64,000 nucleotides of DNA from Ligula intestinalis. Lineage: Eukaryota; Platyhelminthes; Cestoda; Diphyllobothriidea; Diphyllobothriidae. The translations under genes were made by a program, and so were the position numbers. Under the pieces are notes generated by a model. That model searched no databases. It saw only the letters and a list, made by a program, of their open reading frames with translations, and was not told the origin of the DNA. This document shows positions 1 through 12,240 of the stretch, piece by piece. The stretch covers positions 15,566,305-15,630,304 of the forward strand of contig JAYGXS010000001.1 in the NCBI GenBank assembly GCA_036362985.1. Direction: 5' to 3'. Position 1 is the stretch's first letter. Every line of letters starts with the position of its first letter.

Positions 1-508
1 GCGGTCCTGCGAGACAGAATTCCGGGGCCAGGGATATCTAAGGTGGTGGGCCAACCTTATTTTTGCTCATGGAGTTGTATCACGTACCAACGCATTTAAG
101 GTGGCAAAGTGTTCTGCAAAGCTACCTTGTTAAGCCTCAAGCTAGAGCATATGAACAAACTTAAATAGGCAGGTCTGCCGACTGGAACGTGTGCGCGGAT
201 ACTGGACCCTCGACAGTCGCTATGCAATTGGTTTCGCATCGTCAACATTGAAAAGCCTAGAAAATGCAGAATTCTCTCCTAATTTAACTTTGTTATTTAA
301 TTGGCAGTTGCGGTAGTAGCGTCAACTGCGTATGAATTGCGATTCCAGGTCAGGCCATAGACACAGTCGTTTTCGATCTGGAAAAAAACTTGCGCGCTGT
401 CAGTGGAATAGGAGTTATCTTCTGGATGCCGGGAGATAAAAGGACAGTCGTTTCGGACACTAGCGTCAATTGTGGATTTTATTCACGACTCACAGTGAGC
501 CTCGTAGG
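1..508. other. No gene recognised
   Basis: I see no coding exon, repeat or RNA gene that I can support here. By position it lies downstream of the last visible exon of the minus-strand USP gene, so it is probably an intron of that gene. Further USP exons would be expected off the left edge. Confidence 0.5.
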
Positions 509-529
509 TTAACGGTAGAGTGTTGAGTG

Positions 530-760
530 CACAAAACCCTTCCCTGCTGTGTGGATCAGATTTCCACCGAGGCCGCGAATTTTCACAATTGAGTCAAGTT
601 GACTGCTATTCACAAATCCACTGTTTGTGGGCTTCGTTGGGATATCATCAATCTCTAGGGTTCCATATAGTGCACTACTGGTTAGTGAAAGGTTAGAAGA
701 GCGGATATCAGCGTACCGGGTGAACCCATTAGAGGTATACATGTAAACAGATTTAACAAT
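530..760 (-). CDS. Possible further exon of the minus-strand USP-like gene
   Basis: An open minus-strand frame reads from KSVYMYTSNGFTRYADIRSS through TLEIDDIP. Its position after the CxxC exon and the spacing of the VY, F and NLS residues recall the UBL-like insert of USP4/11/15, where a DIYNHRFH-type strand is followed by an NLSSI-type turn. The join to the exon at 793-1095 is unsolved. The apparent donor at 791-792 followed by the nearest AG would give a 16-nt intron that puts a stop in frame, and plain read-through also hits TAA at 772-774. A longer intron, a small sequence error or decay of the gene could each explain this. Both boundaries are approximate. Confidence 0.3.
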
Positions 761-792
761 AGGCCGGAGTATTATGCTGTGTAATAACAAAC

Positions 793-1095
793 CTTGCAGC
801 CATCATCCGGTTGCCGTGCCAGGTTAAAATAGGGCAGGAGGTTTTCGAGTGAGCAGCGAGGAGGTACGTAAATACGACACCGTATACGTTGTAACTTGTC
901 ATTGGAGCAAAAGATGAGGGCATTAGTGAGGACGACGTCGAGGGGCAGGCTGAGTGAGGCGAAAGGATCGAAGGCTCGAAATGTACAGTTGCAGACAGGA
1001 CAGAAGACCGTCAATTTCAGTAAGCCGTAAAATAAGTCAACAATAACCGAGTCGTTACGCTTCTTGTATCTTGTCCAGACTTCATCGGCAACATC
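793..1095 (-). CDS. Ubiquitin carboxyl-terminal hydrolase, exon with first zinc CxxC (USP4/11/15 type)
   Basis: The exon is 303 nt in phase 0. The acceptor is TTTCAG at 1096-1100 and the donor reads AAG then GTTTGT at 792. It encodes a stretch beginning DVADEVW, continuing with RNDSVIVDLFYGLLKLT, then the zinc-ligand pair FCPVC and the FRAFDPFASLSLPL strand. In the USP4/11/15 family this segment lies between the Cys box and the UBL insert: RNDS.IVD.FHGL.KS is the thumb/palm junction and CPxC is the first half of the structural zinc site. USP enzymes cleave the isopeptide bond of ubiquitin conjugates with a Cys-His-Asp/Asn triad. The joined frame with the exon at 2762-2920 reads DGRTDD then DVADEVW, which matches the family with no gap. 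Confidence 0.82.
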
Positions 1096-2761
1096 CTGAA
1101 ATCATAAAAAAGACCGTGGATGTAAAGCCATGGACGATAGGAAAACATCAGTGGAAAGACAGAGTTCAGGAAGTCATTTAAGTTGGAGAATGACGCGCAT
1201 TTACAATACCCACCTGATCTTGAAAACAGGACGCAGGAAAGTTAATGTGCCGCCCAAGTAATAGACATGACCTCGCGCACAATTCCAAGAACGTAAAATA
1301 ATCTCGTGCCCTATCATTATTCACAAACGTGGCCCTATTTTCCATTGAATTTCATGCCGTGTTTCTTGTTTTTGTGTCATGGTTAGGGATTCATTTTAGT
1401 CGTATTTCGATTTAGGAAAAGCACTTCGCGGTTTGAGGCAAACATATATGGCTGAAGCTTAACTAAGAGGTGTGCTTAGAAACCAAAAGGATCGGTTGTG
1501 ATCAGTTATTATGGCACGGATGTTGAGTACATAAGGAATACCGACTTCGATTAATATGCCCACTAAAGGAGTTGAATGGGACGAGTTGATGGGACGTCAA
1601 AGAGAGTGAGTCAAAAAGGCAGCTGACTACATTGGAAGTAGTATCGACATGAACTGGCAAAATACAAGTAGATGCTACTACGCAGTTGAAAGAAACGCTT
1701 ATCGGACCGAACACATCTGCCAAATATGCATAGCTTGTGTTTGGGGACCCCGCCACATGACCAGGTTGCCTGTCTAATTGCTCATCTAGAAAAGAAGTTG
1801 TCCGACTCATGCCGAGGAGGAGATCAATCTCTTTCTAATATCGACAAGTCGACATATAGACTGGCACAAAGTAAATTTCCATCGTCGTTTTTAGCACTGT
1901 CCTATGTGTTCTCCGCAGTATTATGGTAACAGGGGAAAGGATATGTGCGTTAATTTATGTATATCAATCGCAGAAATGCTCCGCGCTTACTACACTCTCT
2001 CGTGCCTATCTTGTCTGGCCCCGTTGCCAAGACAGAGCGTCGAATACCGTAGGCGGAATCAGCCGCAAGTTGCTGGCAAGATGTTTGCCTACGTATTCAC
2101 GTGTCATTAGCTCCCTATATTGGTACGACAGGGCTACAGTCTCGCTTGTTACAATGGCACACACAGAAAATTAACGGCTACACATCGACGTAGGAGACAG
2201 TCTGGACTGGATTCCGTGCGGGTACGGCACACGGACGGTTTTGTTTGTTGCAATGGCACTCACAGAAAATTAGCGGGTAGACATCTACGTGGTTGAAAGC
2301 AGACAGCGAAGTAGTATTATAAAAAAGAGGTTATTAATGCGAGGTCCTAATACTTCCAAAACTTTTAAAGGATCCTAGGGAAGTAGTTACCGTCAAGAAC
2401 CAGCGGTAGGTACACCTAAGACAGGATTTGTGAGATAGTCTACCAGAATGGAACAATTATGGAAAATCCGTCCTCCAAGGAAAAAGAAGTAGTTTTGCAA
2501 TGTATAGACGCCTGTGTCTGTTCTAAATGTTGGAGGTTCAGTAGAGTTTTAATGCTGCATCCGTAAAGCATGGCAGTTGTGGACACGATTCGTAAACGAA
2601 TAATTAGATAAAGGTTCAATCCTGCGTACCTATTCTTCGCCGAAGACAAGTAGAAAATATTTCGAAGCACATGACTTCACCATTATGTTGTGTGCATGCA
2701 CTTTTGATATTGGGAAGCCGAATGGCGTAAGTGGGGGGGCAATTGAACAATATAAACTCAC
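1096..2761. other. Intron of the USP-like gene
   Basis: This 1.67-kb stretch separates two phase-0 exons on the minus strand. Its donor is GTGAGT (2756-2761) and its acceptor TTTCAG (1096-1100). No coding domain is visible inside. It contains a short direct duplication of about 100 bp at 2120-2330. Confidence 0.6.
2120..2330. repeat. Diverged direct duplication, period about 100 bp
   Basis: Two copies of a roughly 100-bp unit stand side by side. The segment starting TGGTACGACAGGGCTACAGT near 2120 is repeated as GGGTACGGCACACGGACGGT near 2220. Both are followed by TTGTT(A/G)CAATGGCAC and a CACAGAAAATTA motif. They differ by scattered substitutions, so the duplication is old. Confidence 0.55.
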
Positions 2762-2920
2762 GTCGTCGGTACGGCCATCGGCATCCTTTAATTCGATGTA
2801 GGGTTTCATTTGAATCTTGTTTAAGTCCTCCTGCAGAGCAGCTAGTAGAACCATCATCAACTCATGGGCATCATGCTGTTCATGGCCAGCGAACTGCGGC
2901 GCAAAACTGCATATCGACAT
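2762..2920 (-). CDS. Ubiquitin carboxyl-terminal hydrolase, QQD-box exon (USP4/11/15 type)
   Basis: The exon is 159 nt (53 codons) in phase 0, bounded by the acceptor CCTAG (2921-2925) and the donor GTGAGT. It encodes [20 protein letters not shown], then [20 protein letters not shown] and TDD. In human USP4/15 the same place reads FAPQFSGYQQQDxQELLAFL then LHEDLNR and a KPYxxLKDAxGRPD stretch, so the match is nearly column for column. The box helps shape the catalytic cleft. The upstream join gives ELK then [10 protein letters not shown], which keeps exactly the family spacing of five residues between K and FAPQ. The downstream join to 1095 is also in phase. Confidence 0.88.
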
Positions 2921-4084
2921 CTAGGTGTAAGTTAGAGAGGCAAGTCCTAAGTATGAAGATGAGAATACAAAAACGCAAAAGCCAGCCATGCCGGTGACCA
3001 TGCAAACGGTAAATTTCATTTTTATCTAAATGGCGGTATGGTGCTTGGTCGACTAGGTAGCGGGACGACGAAAAAAGTCAAACTTTCAAAAAAGCGAATC
3101 AGGTCTGATGTGGCTCATTTGCACACCTACGGTGGTTTATATCAAACCCGATGTAGTTCGTGTCATTAGACCATACATAAACACTGGTTCGACAGAAACG
3201 GTCCTCGTCTCCATCGCCTGTGTTTGCAGCCAGAGGAACGTTGTTACTGCGTTTTATAGCTCCACGTTCAGTATTGAATCAACTGGCGTAGCTCTGTGCC
3301 CAGATTTCCTGGCAGTTAAGCGTTGAGGAAATCACCAAAACATCGAATTGGAAATGTTTGTGATTACAGTTTAACAACCCGTGTGTATTCCCAATTCTTC
3401 AGGTTATTTTAATATCCACTGTGATTCATGGTGTAAATGAGGCCTACAACTAAACCCTGATATATTTCACCGTCCATTTCTGCCGTTTGCAACGAATGAA
3501 ACTACACCGACGAGATTTTCCAGACTCATTCTCTGCAATGGTAGTCGGTGTGAACAGCTGTCCCTGTACGATCCACAAACAAAGTCACTGAATATATTGA
3601 ATTGGTCGACTAGAACGGTCACGGATGGTAGACTGGGACACTTTTAACTCATCTGGTATGCTCATTTGGTCCAAAGGCCAGGCAGGCGGGGTAGCCGAGG
3701 AAGGCAGTTAGCTTACATGCCGCCTACCTGGCGCGTTCAACGGTGGCGGATAGTGGGAGGGCCTTCAGTGAAGGATAGCTGCAACACAATCAGACTCTCG
3801 GGTCTGGTTGATAAGCAGTCGCGGCCCAGCAGCAACACCGTTACCAAGGCACGGAGGGCTGAGATCTGGTGCGCCAACTGCCTCATAAAATATCGCAAGT
3901 CCCAATGATGTAACTGTGATATAGCAAGCGTGGACCGCTAGTAAATTGGTTTTCTTGCCACCGCCAACCTTGTGGTAAGGTTCGTCAGCCAAAGTTCTAG
4001 ACGATACAAGCTCAAACAAAGAATCCCAGCGGTTGTAATGGACCCGCCTGTACTCAAAATCTAGAAGATTCTTCCTGAAAAATG
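2921..4084. other. Left part of the 8.4-kb USP intron, no gene
   Basis: This is intron sequence between the QQD-box exon and the Cys-box exon. A GC-richer block at about 3670-3910 (GGGTAGCCGAGGAAGG and onward) stands out from the AT-rich surroundings and may be a short interspersed repeat. I found no second copy in the window, so I leave it unclassified. Confidence 0.45.
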
Positions 4085-5142
4085 TCCATTACAGTTATAT
4101 ACATACATATAAAGAGTTCGTAGAGCACCTCATGGGCGCCTTCCAAAACCTCAAAGACAGAAAAAAACCTAAAACAAACTCCCTCTTTTGCAGCCAGCGT
4201 TGGTTTGATGTCCATTTTGTGTTTTGTCAATAAAGGGCAAGATTGGGAGTTTGTTTCAAGGGAAAAAAACTTGACTTCGAAGGTACGATACAAACGGAAT
4301 ATATGTACAGTTGTAAACTGAGTTGACACCTCAGAAGGAGAAAAGCTGGATATCGTTAAGGGACATTAGTTCGGGAAGGAGCGGGTTAGCACAAGAACAC
4401 ACTGTTCTCAGTTTTCCTTGAATGTTTGTCGGCAAAATTTGTGCACTATCGGCTGAAAGGTTAGCCGATTGCGGGCCGCAGCTTCAGCACCATTATCTTC
4501 AGCATGAGGCCTGGGAGGGTTCAAAGTCCACGAACGCCATCAGAGTGAAAGAGAGATTCCACCGAGTCAGAACCCAAAATTCCTGAAAGTTGTCCTGAAT
4601 GTAGAAAACTAGTGATACTCCTCTTAAACATAGGGTAGCTTTGCTGCGTTTTAATACTTTTGGGCAGCTTATTCCACATTGATAAAGCGTTTACTGAAAA
4701 GAATTGCCGGTACTCAAATGTGCGTGACATAGGAAGAAATAAAAACACATCTCGATGACCGGTGCACCGAGAGTGCTCGAGCTGCCTTATTGTACTGAGA
4801 GGATAAAAGTTTTGGCCATTCAAAAGTTTAAGCAGTAAAAATAGACCCTTCTGCTATCTACGAAGCCACAGGGGATCCAGCTTTATAAGTTCACACCTTT
4901 GTTTGTAGGCTAAGTTACGGTGTTCTGTAGTGAAAACTCTTCTACTGAAGAAGTCCTGCACCGATTTTATTTTCTTCCGTTCACAAGTGCGCAAAAGACT
5001 GAAAAGGGGCGAGCAGTATTCAAGACTAGGTCTCACGTACATATTATAAAGGCTAGTTCTAACCTTTATGGTTTAAAAATTTCGAAGGATGAATCCGGTG
5101 GTTCGGCGTGCTTTCGAGACTATCAGGGCACAGTGCTCTGAC
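4085..5142 (-). mobile_element. Family-A non-LTR retrotransposon A2, 3' half (minus strand)
   Basis: Read on the minus strand, this fragment encodes the C-terminal part of a CR1/Jockey-like reverse transcriptase ORF: MYVRPSLEYCSPLFSLLRT, then a frame break near 4850, then the SIRQ/WNKLPKSIK-type tail ending SDGVRGL, then a 3' UTR. It begins in the codons for ALIVSKARRTTG. The bases just upstream in the same element are found at 9881-10131, on the far side of element A1. The two pieces are therefore one older copy split by A1. It lies in a USP intron, in the same orientation as the gene. The 3' edge near 4085 is approximate. Confidence 0.85.
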
Positions 5143-5147
5143 AGATT
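5143..5147. repeat. Target-site duplication of element A1, left copy
   Basis: AGATT here is repeated at 9876-9880, directly after the (ATTAT)n tail of A1. Joining the two flanks at this 5-mer restores the A-family reading CTGACAGATTGAGAC, which matches the uninterrupted family sequence apart from point differences. Confidence 0.75.
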
Positions 5148-5153
5148 TCGGAG

Positions 5154-6551
5154 ATGAAGCAGGAACTTAACCACGAGGTAAATAAACTGAAACAAGAGAT
5201 AGCCTATCTAAAAACGCATATTTCTTATACAGCGGTTAAAGCAGCCCTTGTCGGCCAAAAACCGGGGGTAAATAAAAGTACATATGCTCAGATAGCCTCG
5301 GCCGGTAAACCTGAAACTCGCATATCATCTGCCGAACCAAGTAAACCAGCGGGCGTCTCACTCGATCGCAAAGAAACTAAAATAAATCCGCAGTCTACTC
5401 CATCGTTACTCTGCTCAGGCAACACTAACAATGATCTGCATTTGCGTCCTAGCGTCACATCGTTGCTTGATGCTGCACTAGAAAGCGATGATACAGAGGT
5501 CGATAAGATCATGAAGCCAAAAAAGCATAGGGCTACAAAGGCTCGAAAGTCTAAATGGGCTAGGAATGCGCAGTCAGCTAACCCAAAAACCGGCACATCA
5601 GGACCCATCAAACCTTTAGTACCGGATACAGATGGCCGCTTGGTCGGAACTCGTGAGCTCGCAACAGATGCACCAGTGAGTCACAAGCAGAATATAGTTG
5701 TAAAAGGGGCTCCAGAGATAGCGTCAACAATTGCACAAGAACGAGTTGACGCTGATATTGACTTGGATTTGGACATGTCTGTCGACACGCCTGAAACCTG
5801 CATATCGGACCATGTGTCAAGCCCACGGGCTATACCATCGTCACTCGGCTTAAGCGACACTAGCGATTATCGGGATTTGCATCCTAGCACCACATCGTTG
5901 CTTGACTCTGCACAAGAAAGCGATGACCAAGAGTTTGACAAGATCATAACTCAAAAGAGGCATAAGCCTAAGAAAGCCAAACGGTTCACGGGTTTGCATT
6001 CAGCTTACCCAATAGCCAGTACATCAGAACCGCGTGTACCGGCTACAATTGCTCCCTCGGCTGAAGCACGTGAGCTTGCAACATATGCCCCATTGAGTCG
6101 CAAGCAGAAAATAGTTGTAAAGGGGGCCCCAGAGTCAGAGTCGTCAATTGCACAAGAACGAATTGACCATGACGTGGGTCTTATGCGAGTGAACGCCAAA
6201 CCGTTGCTAAAACCAGGCGAGTCTTTCCGCATTCTTAAGGCATTTCGAATAGGGAAGGCTCCAACAGCTCCAGAATCAATTTCTCGGCCATGACCTCTAA
6301 AAGTTATTTTAGAAACTGAAGCACAGGCGAAACTCTTGGTAGAGCGCAAACCATCCTTACGGAGTCTGCATTCGCAAGTTTTTTTTCAGCCGGATTACGA
6401 GTTGAAAGAGCGGAGAAAGATGAGACAGCTAATAATAGAGCTGGAAAAACGGAGATCCAATGGCGAGACAAATCTCAAAATAAGAGAGGGAAAAATAGTT
6501 CAGGTCAAAAGGACATCGCTCTGGTCGAAGCCGGTAACAGTGACGGCCTAG
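5154..6551 (+). pseudogene. ORF1 of element A1 (nucleic-acid-binding-type, one premature stop)
   Basis: The open frame runs 379 codons to TGA at 6291-6293 and then continues in the same frame to 6551. At the stop A3 reads CGA (Arg) in PPRPLKV, so the break is a single C-to-T change at a CpG. The protein starts with a lysine/glutamate-rich stretch that could form a coiled coil (MKQELNHEVNKLKQEIAYLK). It then has two diverged copies of a block of about 115 residues (around 83-200 and 228-340), each with TSLLD(A/S)A(L/Q)ES, a basic KKHRA- or KRHKP-type patch and a KQ(N/K)IVVKGAPE motif. The C-terminal part (PLKVILETEAQAK, then MRQLIIELEKRR and a KIREGKI motif) resembles the ORF1 C-terminus of other CR1-like elements, including E1 here. 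In this group ORF1 is thought to bind the element RNA. Confidence 0.75.
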
Positions 6552-6589
6552 CTGTCCTGCCACCGAAACCTCAGACATGCCCTCTTAAA

Positions 6590-9418
6590 TTGGTCGTTTT
6601 AAATGCCAGATCACTGATTAATAAAATGCCTCTGCTCCAGACTATGGTTTTCCTCAACCGCCCAGACATTGTTACGGTAACTGAGACATGGGCATCGGCC
6701 TCTGTAGCTGACTCAGAACTCTCTGTTCTAGGCTATTCATGCGTTCGGAACGATCGAAACAATGGCCGTGGCGGAGGAAGCTGCATCTATATTAAGCAGC
6801 CACTTGCATTTCTCCCGTTGGACTTTCCACAATTCACAGCGGTGGAGGAGAGCTGCTGGCTACGAGTTGTTCTAAAAAACAAATGCTCCTTACTTGTTGG
6901 CTGTGTTTATCGCCCACCTAATGCCAATGCAGACTACGATCTTTGTCTCTCGCAGGCATTTCATGCCGCAGCTGACTTGAATCTTAAGTATTGCTTGATT
7001 GCAGGCGATTTTAACCTTCCTGACGTGCAATGGTTTCCACCATCCGGTCCTTCAAAGTTCGAGAACTTACTTGAGGCAATAGATATCGGCATGTGGGATC
7101 AGGTAGTCGATTTTCCCACTCGAGGAGCAAACATACTCGACCTAATTTTTTGTAGGGGATGCGAACCACTTTCAGTGTCATCCTTAGACGCACTTGGGAG
7201 TTCAGACCATCTTACAGTTGTTAGTGAACTAGAACTGGAGGCGGATAAAACATTTTCCCAAAAGTATAGTCTTTATCATGACTTCCGACCAGCAAACACG
7301 GCTGACCTAATGGCACATCTAAACGCTCTCGACTGGTCTGAATTTTTCCAATGTTTGGATGTAAATGTTTGTACCAATGCACTGTACAAAGTGTTGGATC
7401 CACTCATCCTCCACGTTGTCCCCCGTAAGAAAGTAATACATGTCAAGGATGAAGTGTACCTTCCTCTGTCTTTCCGTCGTAGGCTGCGTAAACTCTCTCG
7501 TCGTTTGCATTGGCAGAACGAAACTTCCGTTCTGCCCTTGATCACACTGATCTTTGAGCAGGCTAAGAAGCTCTCCGAAGAAAAGCAGATAGCCAATGAG
7601 GCTCACTTCGCTGAAAACCCTTCCCTTAATGTTGCGAAACTCTTTTCGCGTACAGTAAAAGCGCAGAGGAAAACGCAACACCCCATGCTTCAAGATGCTT
7701 TAGGAAACCCCATAGCTGACGCTAAGTTGACCGCCGATAGCTTCAATGCGTTCCTATCCAAAACGTTTAGTGAAAGCTCGTTCGCTGCACCTCCGGTTAT
7801 CCAGGCTTGGACGGGTGCCATACTCAAAACCATAAGTTGTACCGTCTGGGATGTGACTGTAGCCATTCGTCGTTATCGTCAATCCTATAGTCCAGGACCA
7901 GATGGCGTCCCAGTTAGCCTTCTAAAAGCTGAAGCGAATGATATCTTTCCGTCTATTCTTTGTAAGGTATTTAATCTTGCACTTGAGAGCGAAACCTTTC
8001 CTTCGTTGTGGAAGGAATCGCACATAATGCCTATTCGCAAGCATGGCCGATCGACATCATTCGACAACTTTAGGCCAATAAATACACTTCCCGCAGCATC
8101 GAAGATCTTGGAGACCTTAATCAAAGAAAAGATGATGCGTCACTTGATAGAGAACAACCTGCTCAGTACAGCTCAACATGGCTTTCTCGAGAAACGATCT
8201 TGTGACACCTGTCAGCTCTCTTTCTTTCATTATGTGCTGCAATCTAGAGACAGCGGTTGTGCCACTTATAGCGTCTATTTTGATTTTACTAAGGCCTTTG
8301 ATCGGGTCGATCATAACCTCCTCCTTCTGAAACTGGCCTCCTTCGGCATAGGTAGCAAGCCTCTGAACTTCATAACTTCCTATTTGGATGCTCGCACACA
8401 ACGAGTAAATATTTCCAATGTTATCTCCAACCCCACGCATGTGAGGAGTGGAGTTATACAGGGTAGTGTACTGGGTCCGCTCCTATTTTGCCTGTTTGTA
8501 AACGACGTTTCTGATTGTTTTCAGTATGGCAGACCCTTCATGTACGCTGATGATTTAAAAGTCGCTTATCGATATTAACCGGCAGATCGCAACATCGTGC
8601 TCGAGCTGATAAAAAAGGATCTTCAGGCCTTCGCCCAGTGGTGTTGCACATGGCGCCTCACCCTTTCATGGCACAAATGTTCCGTTATGGTTGTTGGCGA
8701 CGATCATCAACCGGAATTAAGCATTGACGGCCACGAACTAAATGTCCCAGGAGTTATCAAGGATTTGGGCATATCCTACTCTAATAGTCTCAATTTGTCA
8801 GATCACTGTGCCCTGATAGTCTCGAAAGCACGCCGAACCACCGGATTTATCCTTAGAAATTTTAAGACTATCAAGGTTAGAACTAGCCTTTATAATATGT
8901 ACGTGAGACCTAGTCTTGAATACTGCTCACCCTTATTCAGTCTTCTGCGCACTAGTGAACGGAAGAAAATAGAATCGGTGCAGCACTTCTTCACTAGAAG
9001 AGTTTTCACTACAGAACACCGTAACTTAACCTACCAACAAAGGTGCGAACTTATAAAGCTGGATCCCCTATGGCTTCGTCGATTGCAGAAGGGTCTATTT
9101 TTACTGTTTAAACTTTTGAATGGTCAAACCTTTAATCCTCTTAGTACAATAAGGCAGCTTGAGCACTCTCGACGCGCCAGTCATCGAGACGTATTTTTAT
9201 TTCTTCCTATGGCACGCACAGTTAAGTACCGGCAATTCTTTTCAGTAAATGCCATATCAATCTGGAATAAGCTGCCCAAAAGTATTAAAACCCAGCAAAA
9301 CTACCCTATGTTTAAGAGAGCTATAACTAGTTTTCTACACTCAGGACAACTTTCACGAATTTCGTGTGCTGACTCGGTGGAATCTCTGTTTCACTCTGAT
9401 GGCGTTCGTGGACTTTGA
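6590..9418 (+). pseudogene. ORF2 of element A1: AP-type endonuclease and reverse transcriptase (one stop)
   Basis: The N-terminal exonuclease-endonuclease-phosphatase domain shows LNARSLINK, TETWAS, CVYRPP, AGDFNLPDVQW and GSSDHLTV. The reverse transcriptase follows with YSPGPDGVP, NFRPINTLPAASKILE, AQHGFLEKRSC, FDFTKAFDRVDH, VIQGSVLGPLLF and the catalytic YADDLK. Six codons after YADD a TAA (8576-8578) interrupts the frame, which then continues unchanged to 9418 through the thumb and C-terminal region (MYVRPSLEYCSPLFSLL, WNKLPKSIK). The same TAA occurs in A3, while A2 reads AAA there. The endonuclease would nick the target and the RT would copy the element RNA onto the nick. ORF2 follows ORF1 after 38 nt in a different frame. 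Confidence 0.85.
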
Positions 9419-9875
9419 ACCCCGCCAGGCTTCACTGCTGAAGATAATGCGGCTGAAGCAGCAGCCCGCAGTCTGCTAACCCTTCAGCCGATAGCGCGCA
9501 ACTTTTACCGACAACCATTGAAGGAAGACTGAGAACACTGTGTTCTTGTGCCAACCCTCTCCGTCTGGAACTAATGTTTTTAAACGATATGAAACAGTTC
9601 TCCTGCTGATGAGTCAACTCAGCTTACAACTGTACATTTATTCCGTTTGTATCATACCTTTGAAGGCAGGTTTTTTTCACTTGAATCAAACTCTCTATCT
9701 CGCCCAATATTGACAAAACAAAAAACCTGAAACAAAACCAATACTGGCTGCAACATAGGGAGTTTGTTTTAGGTTTTTTTCCGGTCTTCGAGGTGTTGGA
9801 AGGCGCCCAAGAGGTGCATTACCAACTCTACAATTGCCTGTAAACTGGCATAATAAACATATTATATTATATTAT

Positions 9876-9880
9876 AGATT
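9876..9880. repeat. Target-site duplication of element A1, right copy
   Basis: AGATT follows the (ATTAT)n tail and matches the copy at 5143-5147. Confidence 0.75.
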
Positions 9881-10131
9881 GAGACTATTAGAATAGGATA
9901 TGCCCAAATCCTTGATAACACCTGGGACATTTAGTTCGTGGCCGTCAATGCTTAATTCCGGTTGGTGATTGTCGCCAACAACCATAACGGAACATTTGTG
10001 CCATGAAAGGGTGAGGCGCCATGTGCAACACCAGTGGGCGAAGGCCTGAAGATCCTTTTTTATCAGCTCGAGCACGATGTTGCGATCTGCCAGTTTATAC
10101 TGATAAGCGACTTTTAAATCATCAGCGTAGA
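9881..10131 (-). mobile_element. Family-A retrotransposon A2, 5' part (minus strand)
   Basis: On the minus strand this reads FYADDLKVAYQYKLADR and onward to GISYSNSLNL, the RT segment directly upstream of the A2 piece at 4085-5142. It starts abruptly at the YADD box, so A2 is 5'-truncated. At the codon where A1 and A3 carry TAA, this copy has AAA (Lys), which shows the ancestral open frame. Confidence 0.85.
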
Positions 10132-11584
<1,453 letters not shown>

Positions 11585-11649
11585 CTATAAGAAAAAATAT
11601 ATAAATAAAAGGACTATCCGACGATATTCATATTCGCATCCATTCAGAA

Positions 11650-12040
11650 TTAATAACAAGAGGGCTGTAGTCAGAGGATTGTCCCTACTCCTTACCATAA
11701 ACTTAAAAAGGTAAAATTTAAACTTTCAGCGGCATAGGCTGCTGCGGTCACGGTCTAGCATGAAAATGTTTTCACTCAATACAAAAACTTACATCCTATG
11801 CAGTTACACAGCAGACTACGGGAAACAAAATTTCCCTGTAGTGCTACCTCAGCTGCCACTGGAAAATACGTTGTGGTAAATCAATTCTAGTCTAATCTTA
11901 TCTTCTTAACTTTTTCTGGTTGTCAAAACCTCTTAAAATAAAGAAATTCGACACCAATCATCCAAAACATCCCACCCTTCCCCGCCTTTTACCGAATGTT
12001 TGAAACCACATACCTGGCACTGGCCGTGATATTAGTAGTG
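11650..12040 (+). repeat. Direct repeat, copy 1 (about 0.4 kb)
   Basis: This segment recurs at 12850-13235 in the same orientation, offset by about 1.2 kb. Shared landmarks are ACCATAAACT, GCATAGGCT, TGAAAATGTT, TTTCCCTGTAGTG, ACGTTGTGGTA, CCTCTTAAAA and an AAACATCCC(C)ACCC block. The copies differ by many substitutions and small indels. No coding capacity is evident, so it may be an old segmental duplication or two copies of one unclassified repeat. Confidence 0.75.
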
Positions 12041-12139
12041 AGCATTCACAGATCACCTTACAGAACACATTCAACCCTTTGGTAAAAAGGGACGCCATCA
12101 CGAGCCCTTCCAGCGCCCATTACCCGAGCGCAGCAGGCA

Positions 12140-12240
12140 ATACAACAAGCCCGCGGCTCAGAGAGTGATGTGCTAGACTCCTAACCAACAGGTCGCGAGT
12201 TCGACCCTTGAGGTCTACAACCTAGAATTGGGCATGGCTG
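12140..12240 (+). repeat. Possible tRNA-derived SINE fragment
   Basis: The stretch contains an A-box-like GCTCAGAGAGTG (about 12156-12167) and, about 30 nt on, a B-box-like GAGTTCGACCC (12197-12207). That is the arrangement of a polymerase III internal promoter. The anticodon arm does not fold into a proper 5-bp stem, so this is not a functional tRNA gene. No second copy was seen in the window. Confidence 0.3.

Larger units (their letters stand above)
5148..9875 (+). mobile_element. Family-A non-LTR retrotransposon A1, nearly complete
   Basis: This is a 4.7-kb plus-strand element with ORF1 (5154-6551, one internal stop), ORF2 (6590-9418, one internal stop), a 3' UTR, and a 3' end made of a small hairpin (TTGCCTGTAAACTGGCA, 9835-9851) followed by three ATTAT units. 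Endonuclease then reverse transcriptase in one ORF, the YADD box and a tandem-repeat tail rather than poly(A) place it with CR1/Jockey-type LINEs. It is flanked by AGATT on both sides and sits inside A2. The first ORF1 ATG lies 6 nt from the 5' border, so the element is probably slightly 5'-truncated. With only two stops in about 4.2 kb of coding sequence it is among the youngest insertions here. Confidence 0.88.

Noticed and set aside
776..792. 16-nt intron between the CxxC exon and the frame at 530-760
   Set aside because: GTTTGTTATTACACAG has the right ends, but removing it puts a TAA in frame within eight codons. The true join is unresolved.
7221..8440. Minus-strand open frames inside A1 ORF2
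   Set aside because: They are antisense shadows of a conserved RT frame and have no domain.
9603..9625. Hammerhead core in the A1 3' UTR (CTGATGAG)
   Set aside because: There is no GAAA or cleavage triplet at a fitting distance and A3 reads CTGATGTG, so the motif is not conserved.
12150..12215. Functional tRNA gene
   Set aside because: A-box and B-box-like motifs are present, but the anticodon arm and acceptor stem do not pair. At most it is a tRNA-derived repeat.
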